DNA from: Sinomonas atrocyanea
Lineage (GTDB): Bacteria; Actinomycetota; Actinomycetes; Actinomycetales; Micrococcaceae
Direction: 5' to 3'
Length of the DNA: 64,000 nt
Assembly: GCF_001577305.1 (NCBI RefSeq)
Contig: NZ_CP014518.1
Span: forward strand, 496,001-560,000
This document shows, in pieces, positions 7,994-16,972 of this stretch (positions are counted from its first letter, which is position 1; every line of letters starts with the position of its first letter). The position numbers were made by a program, and so were the translations under genes. Below the pieces are notes generated by a model that saw nothing but the letters and a program-made list of their open reading frames with translations, did not search any database and was not told the DNA's origin.

Positions 7994-8023
7994 ATTCTGT
8001 CGAAAGACCGCGTAACGATGCAA
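7994..8023 (-). promoter_or_regulatory. Candidate promoter for the sfnG leader RNA
   Basis: On the minus strand, TTGCAT (8023-8018) lies 18 bases before CAGAAT (7999-7994). Transcription would begin about 7 bases later, exactly at the 5' side of P1 of the leader. The spacing agreement supports both calls. Confidence 0.5.
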
Positions 8024-8116
8024 ATTATTTCGTCACACTCGCGGGAGCCGGTGCCGCGCCGAATACTGTTCGGTGGCGTGCCCGCCGGTCGGCCCGCCGG
8101 AGAGGGGAATGCACTG

Positions 8117-9343
8117 ATGGGACGCACGACGGCGGGCGGTTCCGCCTCGTACGCGGAGCTCGCCGAGCGCTTCGCCCCGGTCTTCGCGCGGATCGAGGGC
8201 GGCGCGCTCGACCGGGAGCTGGCCAGGGCCCTGCCGTTCGAGCAGGTCGGCTGGCTCAAGGACGCCGGGTTCGGCCGCGTGCGGGTGCCAGCCGAGTACG
8301 GCGGCTTCGGCGCCTCCATCGAGACGCTCGTCCGGCTGCTCATCGACCTCTCCGCGGCGGACTCCTCGGTGGGACACCTGCTGCGCTCCCACTTCGCGTT
8401 CGTGGAGACCATCTCGCTGCAGGACGAGGCCTTCCGGGCCCGGTGGTTCGGCCGGGTCGCGGACGGCGCCCTCTTCGGCAACGCCGCGACCGAGAAGTCC
8501 GGCAACGCCCTCGGTACCGTCCAGACGCGCCTCGCCCCCGCGGCCAACGGGTGGCTCCTCACCGGCGAGAAGTACTACACGACCGGCACGATCTTCGCCG
8601 ACTACGTGGCCGTCATGGCGTCCCCGGAGGAATCGGCCGCGCGGCTGTACGCGATCGCGCCGACCGGGCATCCCGGCGTCGAGATTCGCGACGACTGGGA
8701 CGGCTTCGGCCAGCAGATGACCGGCACCGGGACGGCCGTGTTCCGCGATGTCCCGATCCCGGATGAGGACGCCGTGCCCCGCACCGAGTCCACCACGCAT
8801 GAGCCGGCCTTCCTCCAGCTCATGCTCCTGACGGTCCTCGCCGGGATCGGGAAGGCCGTGGTGCGCGACGCCTCGGCGCTCGTGGCGAAGCGGACGCGGA
8901 CCTTCTCGACCGGGTCCGGGCAGCTGTTCCGCGAGGACCCGCTCATCCTGAACCTGGTGGGGCAGCTCGCGGCCAAGTCGTTCGCCGCGGAGTCCTCCGT
9001 GCTCGCCGCGGCCCGCGAGCTCGACGCCGCCCTCGCCCTCGGCCCCGACGCCCCGGCCGAGGACCGCTACGTGCGGGGAGCTGTCGCCGTCGACCTCGCC
9101 CAGGTGGCCGTGCCGCCGCTCGTGATCGACGCCGCGCAGCAGCTCTTCGACACGGCCGGCGCCTCCGCCGTGTCCCGGGGCAAGGCGCTCGACCGGCACT
9201 GGCGCAATGCCCGGACCGTCGCGACGCACAACCCGGCGGCGTTCAAGGCGCGCGGGCTGGGGGACTGGTTCGTCAACGGGACCTCGCCCGTGGCCCTGCA
9301 CAGCATCGGCGAGGCAACGGCTCCGGCGGGGTCGGCCCGCTAG
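8117..9343 (+). CDS. Acyl-CoA-dehydrogenase-fold monooxygenase, SfnB/DszC type (sulfur acquisition)
   Basis: 408 residues from ATG 8117, preceded by AGAGGGGA. The acyl-CoA dehydrogenase fold is complete: an N-terminal helical domain, a middle beta domain containing GNAATEKSGNALGTVQT and GEKYYTTGT, and a C-terminal helical bundle ending RNARTVATHNPAAFKARGLGDWFVNG. The RHWRN..TVATHNP end is shared with DszC and related FMNH2-dependent sulfur-scavenging oxygenases rather than true fatty-acid dehydrogenases. The gene is divergent from sfnG, consistent with an organosulfur-use regulon. Its exact substrate is unknown. Confidence 0.8.
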   Translation: MGRTTAGGSASYAELAERFAPVFARIEGGALDRELARALPFEQVGWLKDAGFGRVRVPAEYGGFGASIETLVRLLIDLSAADSSVGHLLRSHFAFVETISLQDEAFRARWFGRVADGALFGNAATEKSGNALGTVQTRLAPAANGWLLTGEKYYTTGTIFADYVAVMASPEESAARLYAIAPTGHPGVEIRDDWDGFGQQMTGTGTAVFRDVPIPDEDAVPRTESTTHEPAFLQLMLLTVLAGIGKAVVRDASALVAKRTRTFSTGSGQLFREDPLILNLVGQLAAKSFAAESSVLAAARELDAALALGPDAPAEDRYVRGAVAVDLAQVAVPPLVIDAAQQLFDTAGASAVSRGKALDRHWRNARTVATHNPAAFKARGLGDWFVNGTSPVALHSIGEATAPAGSAR

Positions 9344-9348
9344 GCGCA

Positions 9349-9498
9349 GCTGACTCCTCAACGGCGCGTAGATGACCCCTCGACGGTGCGGACCTGACTC
9401 CTCAACGGCGCGTATCCCTCGTTGAGGAGTCACCTACGCCGTTTCGAGGAGTCACCTACGCCAGCTTGAAGAGTCACCTACGCCGTTTCGAGGGCTCA
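9349..9498. repeat. 22-bp gene-end repeat cluster B (3 units forward, 4 inverted)
   Basis: Forward units beginning TGAC/TGACCCC occur at 9351, 9373 and 9395 (exact 22-base period). After a six-base junction they face inverted units whose TCA falls at 9430, 9452, 9474 and 9496, again exactly 22 apart. The last TCA is the stop codon of the leftward HTH gene. Each arm runs in the direction of the gene it follows, so the cluster forms a large imperfect palindrome between two convergent genes and may act as a bidirectional terminator. Confidence 0.9.
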
Positions 9499-10485
9499 CG
9501 CCCGGGCCAGGAGCTCCTCGCCCACCCGCCCGCGCTGGTAGAACACCTCGCGCCCGGCGCGCACCGGCTCGGTGAGCCCCGACTCCGCGAGCACCTTGAG
9601 GTGCGCGTTGACCGTCCCGGCGGCGAGGTCGAGCGCGCAGGCGAGCTGCGTCGTCGTCATCGGCACGTCCAGCTGCGCGAGGATCTGCGCGCGCGTCCGC
9701 CCGAGCAGGCGTGAGACCGGCGACTCGCGCGTCTCCCGCGTCGCCTCCCACAGCCGCCCGACGCCGCGGGGCGCGTACGTGATGGTGGGCACGAACGGGG
9801 CAATGTTGAGCACGAGCGTGTTGGGCCACACGAAGGCGTTCGGCACGAGGATCAGGCCGCTGCCCGGCTTGGGCCGCTCCGTCGCCTCGCACCCGCGCGT
9901 GATCTCCAGGCCGGTGTCGGTGGGGCGCACGCTCGGGTGCAGGGTCTTGAACACCTCCTGGATGCCGTACCGCGCCAGGTCGTCCAGGCGCGAGTCGATG
10001 TCCGCGAGCAGCACCGAGCGCAGCCTGGGCCAGTAGGGCTCGAGGGCCGTGGTCCAGTACCAGCGCAGCGCCGCCACGATCCGGCCCACCGAGCCCTCCG
10101 GGTCGGCGCGCAGCTCGGTGAGGGTGGCCCGCATGTAGCCGACGAGCTGGCACTTCTCGAGGCAGTCGAAGTCGCGCGCCCACAGCTCGGCGGGCACCTC
10201 GGCGACGGCGTCGAGGGCCTCCGCGAACGTGTCCGCGCGGGTCGGGGTCGGCGTGAGGGAGTCGGCGATGAAGCCCTTGGGCTGCACGAGGGTCGTCAGG
10301 ACCCGCAGGTGCTCGCGGGAGAGCGGGTCGCCGCTCGCGGAGATGCGCTGGCGCGCCTCGGTGATCCAGGGCCGGTGCAGCGGCGTCCCGGCCTGCAGCG
10401 CGCGCAGGCTGGTCACCGTCTCCCACAGCGGGGAGGCCTCGAAGTGGACCTTGGTGAGGTCCTCGCTCGTGAGCGTGATCTGCAT
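9496..10485 (-). CDS. ArsR-type winged-helix transcriptional regulator with DUF5937-like N-terminal domain
   Basis: 329 residues from ATG 10485. The N-terminal 230 residues (starting ITLTSEDLTKVHFEASPLWETVTSLRAL) match the long ligand- or partner-binding region seen in actinobacterial DUF5937 proteins. The C-terminal winged helix (MTTTQLACALDLAAGTVNAHLKVLAESGLTEPVRAGREVFYQ) is ArsR-like. The stop codon lies in phase inside the first inverted 22-bp repeat of cluster B. A small divergent gene at 10579 shares the upstream region and may be its target. Confidence 0.82.
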   Translation of the reverse strand: MQITLTSEDLTKVHFEASPLWETVTSLRALQAGTPLHRPWITEARQRISASGDPLSREHLRVLTTLVQPKGFIADSLTPTPTRADTFAEALDAVAEVPAELWARDFDCLEKCQLVGYMRATLTELRADPEGSVGRIVAALRWYWTTALEPYWPRLRSVLLADIDSRLDDLARYGIQEVFKTLHPSVRPTDTGLEITRGCEATERPKPGSGLILVPNAFVWPNTLVLNIAPFVPTITYAPRGVGRLWEATRETRESPVSRLLGRTRAQILAQLDVPMTTTQLACALDLAAGTVNAHLKVLAESGLTEPVRAGREVFYQRGRVGEELLARA

Positions 10486-10578
10486 GGGCCCAGCGTAGGT
10501 TTCGGCGTGGCCCCGGTCGAGGATTCGGTGAGGGCCGAATCGTTTCGTCCCCCCTCGGCCCCGCGCAGACTTCTGGGC

Positions 10579-11076
10579 ATGGAACCGAAGACCACCACCG
10601 CACCCTCCTCCTCCGACCACGGCTCGGCCGCCCGGATCCCGGACGCCCACGCCCTCGACGCCCGCCGGGGCGACGCCGCAGCCTCCGCCGTGGCCCCCGT
10701 CCGCGGGCGGCTCCTCCACCCCCTCCAGGCCGCCGAGCGCAGGCCCGCACGCGCTCCGCACTCCGTCCCCGCACCCGCCGCGGCACGCACGACGGCGGAG
10801 GCGAACCGGCCGTCGGCTCCTCGCCGGCCGGAGGGCGCACCGCGGGAGCTGGCGCCACGGGACCTGGTTCCGCCGACATCCCTCCCGGACACCTCGGGCG
10901 ACCTGCTCGGGCTGCCCGATCTCCGCCCGCTCGTGCGGGCCCTGCGCGCGGGGTGGGCGTGGCTCGTGCGGCAGGCGCGGGCTTCCACCGAGGTCGACGC
11001 CCGGCTGCGGGCGCGGCGCGACGAGGATTCGGCCACGATGGCCCGGTCGGGAGCGATCCCGGGGCGCCTCATGTGA
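10579..11076 (+). CDS. Hypothetical protein divergent from the DUF5937 regulator
   Basis: 165 residues from ATG 10579. The first 110 residues are low-complexity, rich in Ala, Arg and Pro. The C-terminal 55 (LPDLRPLVRALRAGWAWLVRQARASTEVDARLRARRDEDSATM...) could form an amphipathic helix. No family is recognised and no signal peptide is seen. The head-to-head arrangement with the regulator (93-base gap) is the best argument that it is real. A long opposite-strand frame covers the same stretch, so the call is tentative. Confidence 0.4.
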   Translation: MEPKTTTAPSSSDHGSAARIPDAHALDARRGDAAASAVAPVRGRLLHPLQAAERRPARAPHSVPAPAAARTTAEANRPSAPRRPEGAPRELAPRDLVPPTSLPDTSGDLLGLPDLRPLVRALRAGWAWLVRQARASTEVDARLRARRDEDSATMARSGAIPGRLM

Positions 11077-11084
11077 GCAGAAGG

Positions 11085-11128
11085 TTGACGTGTCAATCGC
11101 TCAGGCCTACAGTTGATTGAAGCATCAA
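11085..11128 (+). promoter_or_regulatory. Promoter and dyad operators of the FMN reductase gene
   Basis: TTGACG (11085-11090) and TACAGT (11108-11113) are separated by 17 bases, a near-consensus housekeeping promoter. TTGACGTGTCAA (11085-11096) is a dyad over the -35 box. TTGAT...ATCAA (11113-11128) is a second dyad covering the start site, MarR-like in form. A repressor binding both would block the promoter. Confidence 0.6.
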
Positions 11129-11148
11129 CTAAGACCTTGGAGGCATGC

Positions 11149-11865
11149 ATGTCCTGGCTCAAGAAGCTCTTCGGCACGACCGACTCGTCCGCCGCCCACC
11201 GCGCCGAGGCTCCGGCCGCGGAGGCGACCCGCGCTCCGGCGCTCCCTTCCGCGGAGGCGCCCACCGCCGTCGTGCGGGAAGGCGCCCCGCGGATCGCGGT
11301 GGTGACCGGAAGCACCCGCCCCGGGCGCAACAGCCGCCAGGTGGCGGAGTGGGTCGTTGCGCGCGCGAACCAGCGCGGCGACGCCTCCTTCGAGCTCGTG
11401 GACATCGCCGACTTCAATCTGCCGCTGCTGGACGAGGCCTTCCCCGCCGCGTACGGCAACTACCAGGGCGAGCACACGAAGGCGTGGGCGGCGAAGATCG
11501 CCGAATTCGACGGCTACGTGTTCGTCACCCCCGAGTACAACCACTCGACGGCGCCGGCCCTCGCCAACGCGCTCTCGTTCCTCAACGCCGAGTGGGCCAA
11601 CAAGGCCGCGGGCATCGTGGGCTACGGCTCGGCGCTGGGGGCGCGGGCGGTCGAGCACCTGCGGGGAGTGCTGTCCGAGCTGCAGATCGCCCACGTGCAG
11701 AAGACCGGCATGTTCTCGCTCTTCAACGACTTCGAGGACTTCTCGGTGTTCAAGCCGACCGACCTGCAGGCCGTGTCCGTGGACCCCATGCTCGATCAGC
11801 TCGTGGCCTGGACCGTGGCGTTCGCCCAGGTCCGCGCGGGCGAGCTCGAGGCCGCCGCGGTCTGA
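11149..11865 (+). CDS. NADPH-dependent FMN reductase (flavodoxin-fold quinone/azo reductase family)
   Basis: 238 residues from ATG 11149, with GGAGG seven bases upstream. A 48-residue Ala/Pro-rich leader follows MSWLKKLF. The core is RIAVVTGSTRPGRNSRQVAEWV (the FMN phosphate loop GSTRPGRN) and VFVTPEYNHSTAPALANAL, the family signature near residues 125-143. These enzymes reduce free FMN, quinones or azo compounds. The gene may supply FMNH2 to the sulfur monooxygenases nearby, or be a redox-stress enzyme. The strong promoter overlaid by dyads suggests repressor control. Confidence 0.85.
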   Translation: MSWLKKLFGTTDSSAAHRAEAPAAEATRAPALPSAEAPTAVVREGAPRIAVVTGSTRPGRNSRQVAEWVVARANQRGDASFELVDIADFNLPLLDEAFPAAYGNYQGEHTKAWAAKIAEFDGYVFVTPEYNHSTAPALANALSFLNAEWANKAAGIVGYGSALGARAVEHLRGVLSELQIAHVQKTGMFSLFNDFEDFSVFKPTDLQAVSVDPMLDQLVAWTVAFAQVRAGELEAAAV

Positions 11866-11982
11866 GCGGCTCCTGGAGGTGCCGTAGGTGGCTCCTCAAC
11901 GGCGCGGAGGTGACTCCTCAACGGCGCGGAGGTGACTCCTCAACGCAGGTGGTTCAGGAGTCAGCTACGTCCGGTTGAGGAG

Positions 11983-11990
<8 letters not shown>
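11866..11990. repeat. 22-bp gene-end repeat cluster C (4 units forward, 2 inverted)
   Basis: CTCC motifs recur at 11870, 11892, 11914 and 11936, an exact 22-base period that starts right at the FMN reductase stop codon. They face inverted units with TCA at 11961 and 11983. The latter TCA is the acs stop codon. As in cluster B, the two arms point away from the two convergent genes. Confidence 0.88.
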
Positions 11991-13938
<1,948 letters not shown>

Positions 13939-13947
13939 GGCTCTCTC

Positions 13948-14060
13948 TCCATCGGTTCTGGCGGTAGCACCTGTGGTCCTGCGCAGAGGGTGGTCCTGTG
14001 CAGAGGGCCATGGTTGCTGCGGCGTCACGGAGCCAGATCTCTCGGCCGCTCGGGATGGTC
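13948..14060 (-). ncRNA. SAM-I-like leader RNA without P4, upstream of acs (second copy)
   Basis: On the minus strand, P1 is CCATC (near 14056) with GATGG (near 13949). P2 is GCGGC/GCCGC with the same GAGAG...GTGAC kink-turn-like loop, then AGCAACC, P3, and GGTGCTA. UCUGGC in the P2 loop pairs with GCCAGA downstream. Compared with the sfnG copy (UCUGGA/...CCAGA), the loop pairing is maintained and extended by a G-C pair, which supports the pseudoknot. The GATGG strand runs directly into GGAGAGAG, 5 bases before the acs ATG, so ligand binding could hide the ribosome-binding site. Confidence 0.7.
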
Positions 14061-14118
14061 ACCTCACTGTTGCGCGCCGGATGCAAACCGGCCAAAAAAG
14101 GCGTGCAGGGTCGCGTAA

Positions 14119-14126
14119 CAAAGTTC
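14119..14126 (-). promoter_or_regulatory. RamB-like half site upstream of acs
   Basis: GAACTTTG on the minus strand matches the first eight bases of the actinobacterial acetate-regulator RamB motif (GAACTTTGCAAA) as I recall it. The remaining four bases do not match. It lies in an A/T-rich patch about 60 bases before the presumed acs leader. Weak evidence. Confidence 0.25.
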
Positions 14127-14163
14127 AATGTGACCTTCTGTGTCCCAGGCCACGGCTGGACGG

Positions 14164-14193
14164 TGGACGCCTCGGAGACGCTTTTCGTAGGGT
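14164..14193 (+). promoter_or_regulatory. Candidate promoter for the SAM-IV leader
   Basis: TGGACG (14164-14169) and TAGGGT (14188-14193) are separated by 18 bases. The predicted start falls at about 14200, the 5' edge of the riboswitch P1 helix. Confidence 0.4.
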
Positions 14194-14200
14194 GGAAGGC

Positions 14201-14315
14201 AGGATCAAGAGTCCCGGTGCGAAGCTCTGGCTGGCCGGGCGGCAACCCTCTCCCGTAGTGGGGTGCCCCAGATGAGGATCCGGCCGCGGTGGCCATCCGC
14301 GGCAAGTACGGCGCC
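14201..14315 (+). ncRNA. SAM-IV riboswitch
   Basis: P1 pairs GGATC (14202-14206) with GATCC (14278-14282). Next come P2 with CCCGG/CCGGG arms, the core GCGGCAACCCTC, P3, and GTGGGGTGCCCCAGATGAGG. A 3' hairpin CCGCGG-TGGCCAT-CCGCGG is followed by the conserved GCGGCAAG that forms the SAM-IV pseudoknot. Sequence and layout match the actinobacterial SAM-IV class. It controls the flavin reductase gene 40 bases downstream, tying it to SAM/sulfur status. Confidence 0.88.
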
Positions 14316-14353
14316 CGGAACCGCGGGCGTCCGGCCGTTTCGCTGGAGGACTC

Positions 14354-14836
14354 ATGACTGCCACCCCGCTCGACCTCGTGACCGGTGCCGACCTGCGCCG
14401 GGCCATGGGGTGCTGGGCCACGGGGATCGCCGTCATCACCACCTCGGACGGCGGCACCCTCGCGGGCCTCGTGAGCAATTCGTTCACGTCGATCAGCCTG
14501 GATCCGCCGCTCGTCTCGTGGGCGGTGGACAAGTCGTCGAGCTCGTTTGCGACATGGATCAACACCGACAACTACGCCGTGCACATCCTCTCCGAGTCAC
14601 GGCGGGACCTCGTGCAGCGGTTCGCGGCGAAGGGGACGGACAAGTTCGCGGGGCTGGACTGGGAGCCCGGCGTGCTGGGCTCGCCCGTCGTGGCCGCCGA
14701 CGTCCCGCGTGTTGAGTGTCGCCTCTGGCAGCGGGTGGACGCGGGGGACCACGTCATCCTGATCGGCGAGGTTGTCAGCATCTCGGGCCAGGACGACTTC
14801 CGCCCCCTCACCAACCACGTGTACTGGGCAAAGTAG
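14354..14836 (+). CDS. Flavin reductase (FMN-binding split-barrel family)
   Basis: 160 residues from ATG 14354, with TGGAGGA six bases upstream. The domain begins LRRAMGCWATGIAVITTSDGGTLAGLVSNSFTSISLDPPLVSWAVDKSSSS, the HpaC/DIM6-type signature. It continues with AVHIL...RDLVQRFA...KF and ends with the HVILIGEVVSI strand. It reduces FMN/FAD with NAD(P)H for a two-component monooxygenase. Control by a SAM-IV riboswitch and proximity to sfnG and the DszC-like gene make it the likely FMNH2 supplier for organosulfur oxidation. Confidence 0.88.
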   Translation: MTATPLDLVTGADLRRAMGCWATGIAVITTSDGGTLAGLVSNSFTSISLDPPLVSWAVDKSSSSFATWINTDNYAVHILSESRRDLVQRFAAKGTDKFAGLDWEPGVLGSPVVAADVPRVECRLWQRVDAGDHVILIGEVVSISGQDDFRPLTNHVYWAK

Positions 14837-14946
14837 ACCTACTGGCGCACAGCCACGCTGCCGGGGCCCCGGCTCCGCCTCAACGGAGGGGGCCCCGGCA
14901 TGCTCCGTGCGCCCGACCTACTCTGGACCCGACGTACTCTGGAGGG

Positions 14947-15858
14947 GTGTCCCCTGACATGCTCGGGCCGCTGCGGAAGCGGCTCCGCCTGACGTTCGCC
15001 GGCGAGTCCGAGACCATCCCCGCGTGGGAGACGGCCCTCGAGGACGGCGACGACGCGGGCTTCTTCCCGCCCGACTCCGCCGTCTGGGCGGTGCACGGCT
15101 CCATGTCCACGATCGCCGCCGGAATCCGCGCGCTCCTCACCCAGGCGCTCCACCCCGGCGTGCTGGCGGGGGTGGTGGACCACTCCAACTACCGCGCGGA
15201 CCCCCTCGGCCGCCTGGCCGGGACCATCCGCTGGATCTTCACGGTCACCTACGGCGACACCGCGGCCGCCCGCGCGGCCTGCGCGTGGGTGCGCGGCGTG
15301 CACGTGCCGGTGACCGGCACCTACGTCTCGCCGGGCGGCGCGCACGAGCAGTACTCCGCGAACGATCCGGCCCTCGCCGAGTGGGTGCACATCGCGTTCA
15401 CCGACGCGTTCCTGCGCAGCTACGAGGCCTTCCACGGCCCGGTTCCCGGCGGCGCCGACCGCTATGTGGCCGAGTGGGCCACGGCCGGCGAGCTCATGGG
15501 CGTCGCGGACCCGCCCCGCACCGAGGCTGACCTCGCGGAGCGCATCCGGGCGTACGACGCCGCGGGGCAGCTCTCCGGCGGCCCCCGCGTCGACGAGGTG
15601 GTCGCCTTCATCCGGCGACCGCCGCTGGACCCGCTCCTCAAGCCCGGCTACGCGCTGCTCTTCGGCGCGGTCCTCGACACGCTTCCGCCGCGGCATCTGG
15701 AGCTCCTGGGGCTCTCGCGTCCGCGGCTCGGGCCCGTGCCGCTGCCGCTGGCGGGGGCCGCGAAGGCGACGCTCGCCGTCATCGGCCGGGCGCTGGGCCC
15801 GATGGCGCCGAGCGAAGCCGCCGCCCGGCGCCGCCTGGTCCGCCTCGGCGTGCTCTGA
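14947..15858 (+). CDS. Oxygenase MpaB family protein (DUF2236)
   Basis: 303 residues from GTG 14947. An in-frame ATG at 14959 is an alternative, and GGAGG at 14941-14945 is too close to the GTG and rather far from the ATG. Features include a helical fold with SMSTIAAGIRALLTQALHPGVLAGVVDHSNYRADPLGRLAGTIRWIFTVTYGD and WVHIAFTDAFLRSYEAFHGP, matching the heme-containing MpaB/latex-clearing-protein-like family. Catalytic role in bacteria is mostly unknown. It ends before repeat cluster D. Confidence 0.82.
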   Translation: MSPDMLGPLRKRLRLTFAGESETIPAWETALEDGDDAGFFPPDSAVWAVHGSMSTIAAGIRALLTQALHPGVLAGVVDHSNYRADPLGRLAGTIRWIFTVTYGDTAAARAACAWVRGVHVPVTGTYVSPGGAHEQYSANDPALAEWVHIAFTDAFLRSYEAFHGPVPGGADRYVAEWATAGELMGVADPPRTEADLAERIRAYDAAGQLSGGPRVDEVVAFIRRPPLDPLLKPGYALLFGAVLDTLPPRHLELLGLSRPRLGPVPLPLAGAAKATLAVIGRALGPMAPSEAAARRRLVRLGVL

Positions 15859-15888
15859 GTCCCCGCCCGCTCCCTCGCCTTTCCCCGC

Positions 15889-15968
15889 CCCGACGCGGGG
15901 TCACCTCTCAGCCGACGCGGGGTCACCTCTCGACAGACCCGGGGTCACCTCTCAGCCGACGCGGGGCC
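15889..15968 (-). repeat. 22-bp repeat cluster D (4 units, variant)
   Basis: GCGGGGTCACCTCTCAGCCG-type units with GGGG at 15897, 15919, 15941 and 15963 keep an exact 22-base period. The fourth is truncated. The GGGGTCACC core equals the inverted form of the TGACCCC variant elsewhere, but the variable half differs (GACGC instead of GTTGA). Unlike clusters B, C and E, the units point opposite to the gene that ends here. Confidence 0.85.
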
Positions 15969-16003
15969 TAGGTACTGACATCCCTCCGTGAGTGAATGGG
16001 CGC

Positions 16004-16297
16004 ATGTGGATTGCCTGGATCGAGTTCGACCTGCTCCTCGGCGATGTGCACTCCCTCAAGGAGAAACGCTCAGTGGTCCGGCCGATCGTCGCGGAGCTGC
16101 GCCGACGGTTCGACGTCTCGGCGGCCGAGGTCGGGGACATGGACCTGCACCGCCGCGCGCGCATCGGCGTCGGCATCGTCAGCGCGGACAGGGCTCACGC
16201 GGTGGAGGTGCTCGACGCCGTCGAACGCCTCGTCGCCGGCCGCCCGGAGGTCGAGCTGCTCAGCGCCCGCCGGCGCGAGGCCCGCAGCGACGACTGA
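16004..16297 (+). CDS. DUF503 (YlxP-like) protein
   Basis: 97 residues from ATG 16004. A GTG at 15992 would add MNGR. The small alpha-beta protein starts MWIAWIEFDLLLGDVHSLKEKRSVVRPIVAELRRRF, the family hallmark, and continues VSAAEVGDMDLHRRARIGVGIVSAD. YlxP-type proteins often sit near rbfA/nusA and are linked to ribosome assembly, but here the gene is apart from them. No strong ribosome-binding site is visible. Confidence 0.85.
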   Translation: MWIAWIEFDLLLGDVHSLKEKRSVVRPIVAELRRRFDVSAAEVGDMDLHRRARIGVGIVSADRAHAVEVLDAVERLVAGRPEVELLSARRREARSDD

Positions 16298-16314
16298 CCC
16301 GCCGCGACGGTGGA

Positions 16315-16776
16315 TCAGCGCACGAACAGCAGGATCACGTGCAGCGCACTCAGCGCGACGCCCGCGACCGCCATCGCCGAGACCCGCGCCGCCCGCACCT
16401 TCGACCGGGCGAACGAGCCCCACGCGGCGAACGCGGAGCCGAGGAGGGGCCCTGCAGCGAGGAAGGCGCCGATCCAGGGCACGGCGCCCAGGGTCAGGGC
16501 CAGGATGCCGAAGCCGAGCGCCACCCCGCCCAGACCGGTCGCGAGCCGCGAGACGGGTTTGGGCGGCCTGCGCTCGCCCCCTCGCGGCTGCCCGGCGCTG
16601 GCGGGCGACGCCGGGCCCCCTCCCGCGCGGACGATCTCGCCGCGGCGGGTGCCGTCCGGCAGGAGGCCATCCAGCCCGCGGCCGGACGCGGCCGCACCGG
16701 GCTGGACCCCGTCGGGCCAGTAGGCGCTGGGGTCCCGGTAGGGATTCCGCCGAGGGGCATTGCCGGGGGTGGTCAC
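16315..16776 (-). CDS. Small membrane protein, unknown function
   Basis: 153 residues. The first 75 are polar, Pro/Gly/Arg-rich and probably cytoplasmic (NPYRDPSAYWPDG...). Two or three hydrophobic helices follow: GLGGVALGFGILALTLGAV, PWIGAFLAAGPLLGSAFAAW and VSAMAVAGVALSALHVILLFV. The layout resembles DUF4190-type proteins, but the sequence is not diagnostic. It is transcribed toward the DUF503 gene and ends 17 bases from it. Confidence 0.6.
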   Translation of the reverse strand: MTTPGNAPRRNPYRDPSAYWPDGVQPGAAASGRGLDGLLPDGTRRGEIVRAGGGPASPASAGQPRGGERRPPKPVSRLATGLGGVALGFGILALTLGAVPWIGAFLAAGPLLGSAFAAWGSFARSKVRAARVSAMAVAGVALSALHVILLFVR

Positions 16777-16856
16777 CGTCCCATTATGGGCGGCCGGCCC
16801 CGTGCACGTCCTCAGGGTTCACCCTGAGCAGACCCCGGATCCGCGGGCACCCCCAT

Positions 16857-16920
16857 ATGCCCTGCGCTTCGGTCACAGCCCTGCGTTGAAGGCCGGGGCA
16901 ATGACCGAAGCGCAGGGCAT
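16857..16920. terminator. Perfect 19-bp inverted repeat with 26-base spacer
   Basis: ATGCCCTGCGCTTCGGTCA (16857-16875) is matched without error by its reverse complement at 16902-16920. It lies 3' of the AraC-VOC-HTH operon and 5' of the membrane-protein gene (both minus strand). It may therefore be an operon terminator or an operator for the membrane protein. No T-run follows. Confidence 0.55.
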
Positions 16921-16972
16921 TTCCTCGCCGCGGAGGCCGCGGAGGCCAGGGACATCCGGAGGGAGGGGCTCC

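Noticed and set aside
9349..9498. CRISPR array
   Set aside because: Repeats are directly tandem at 22 bases with no unique spacers, they invert in the middle, and no cas genes are present.
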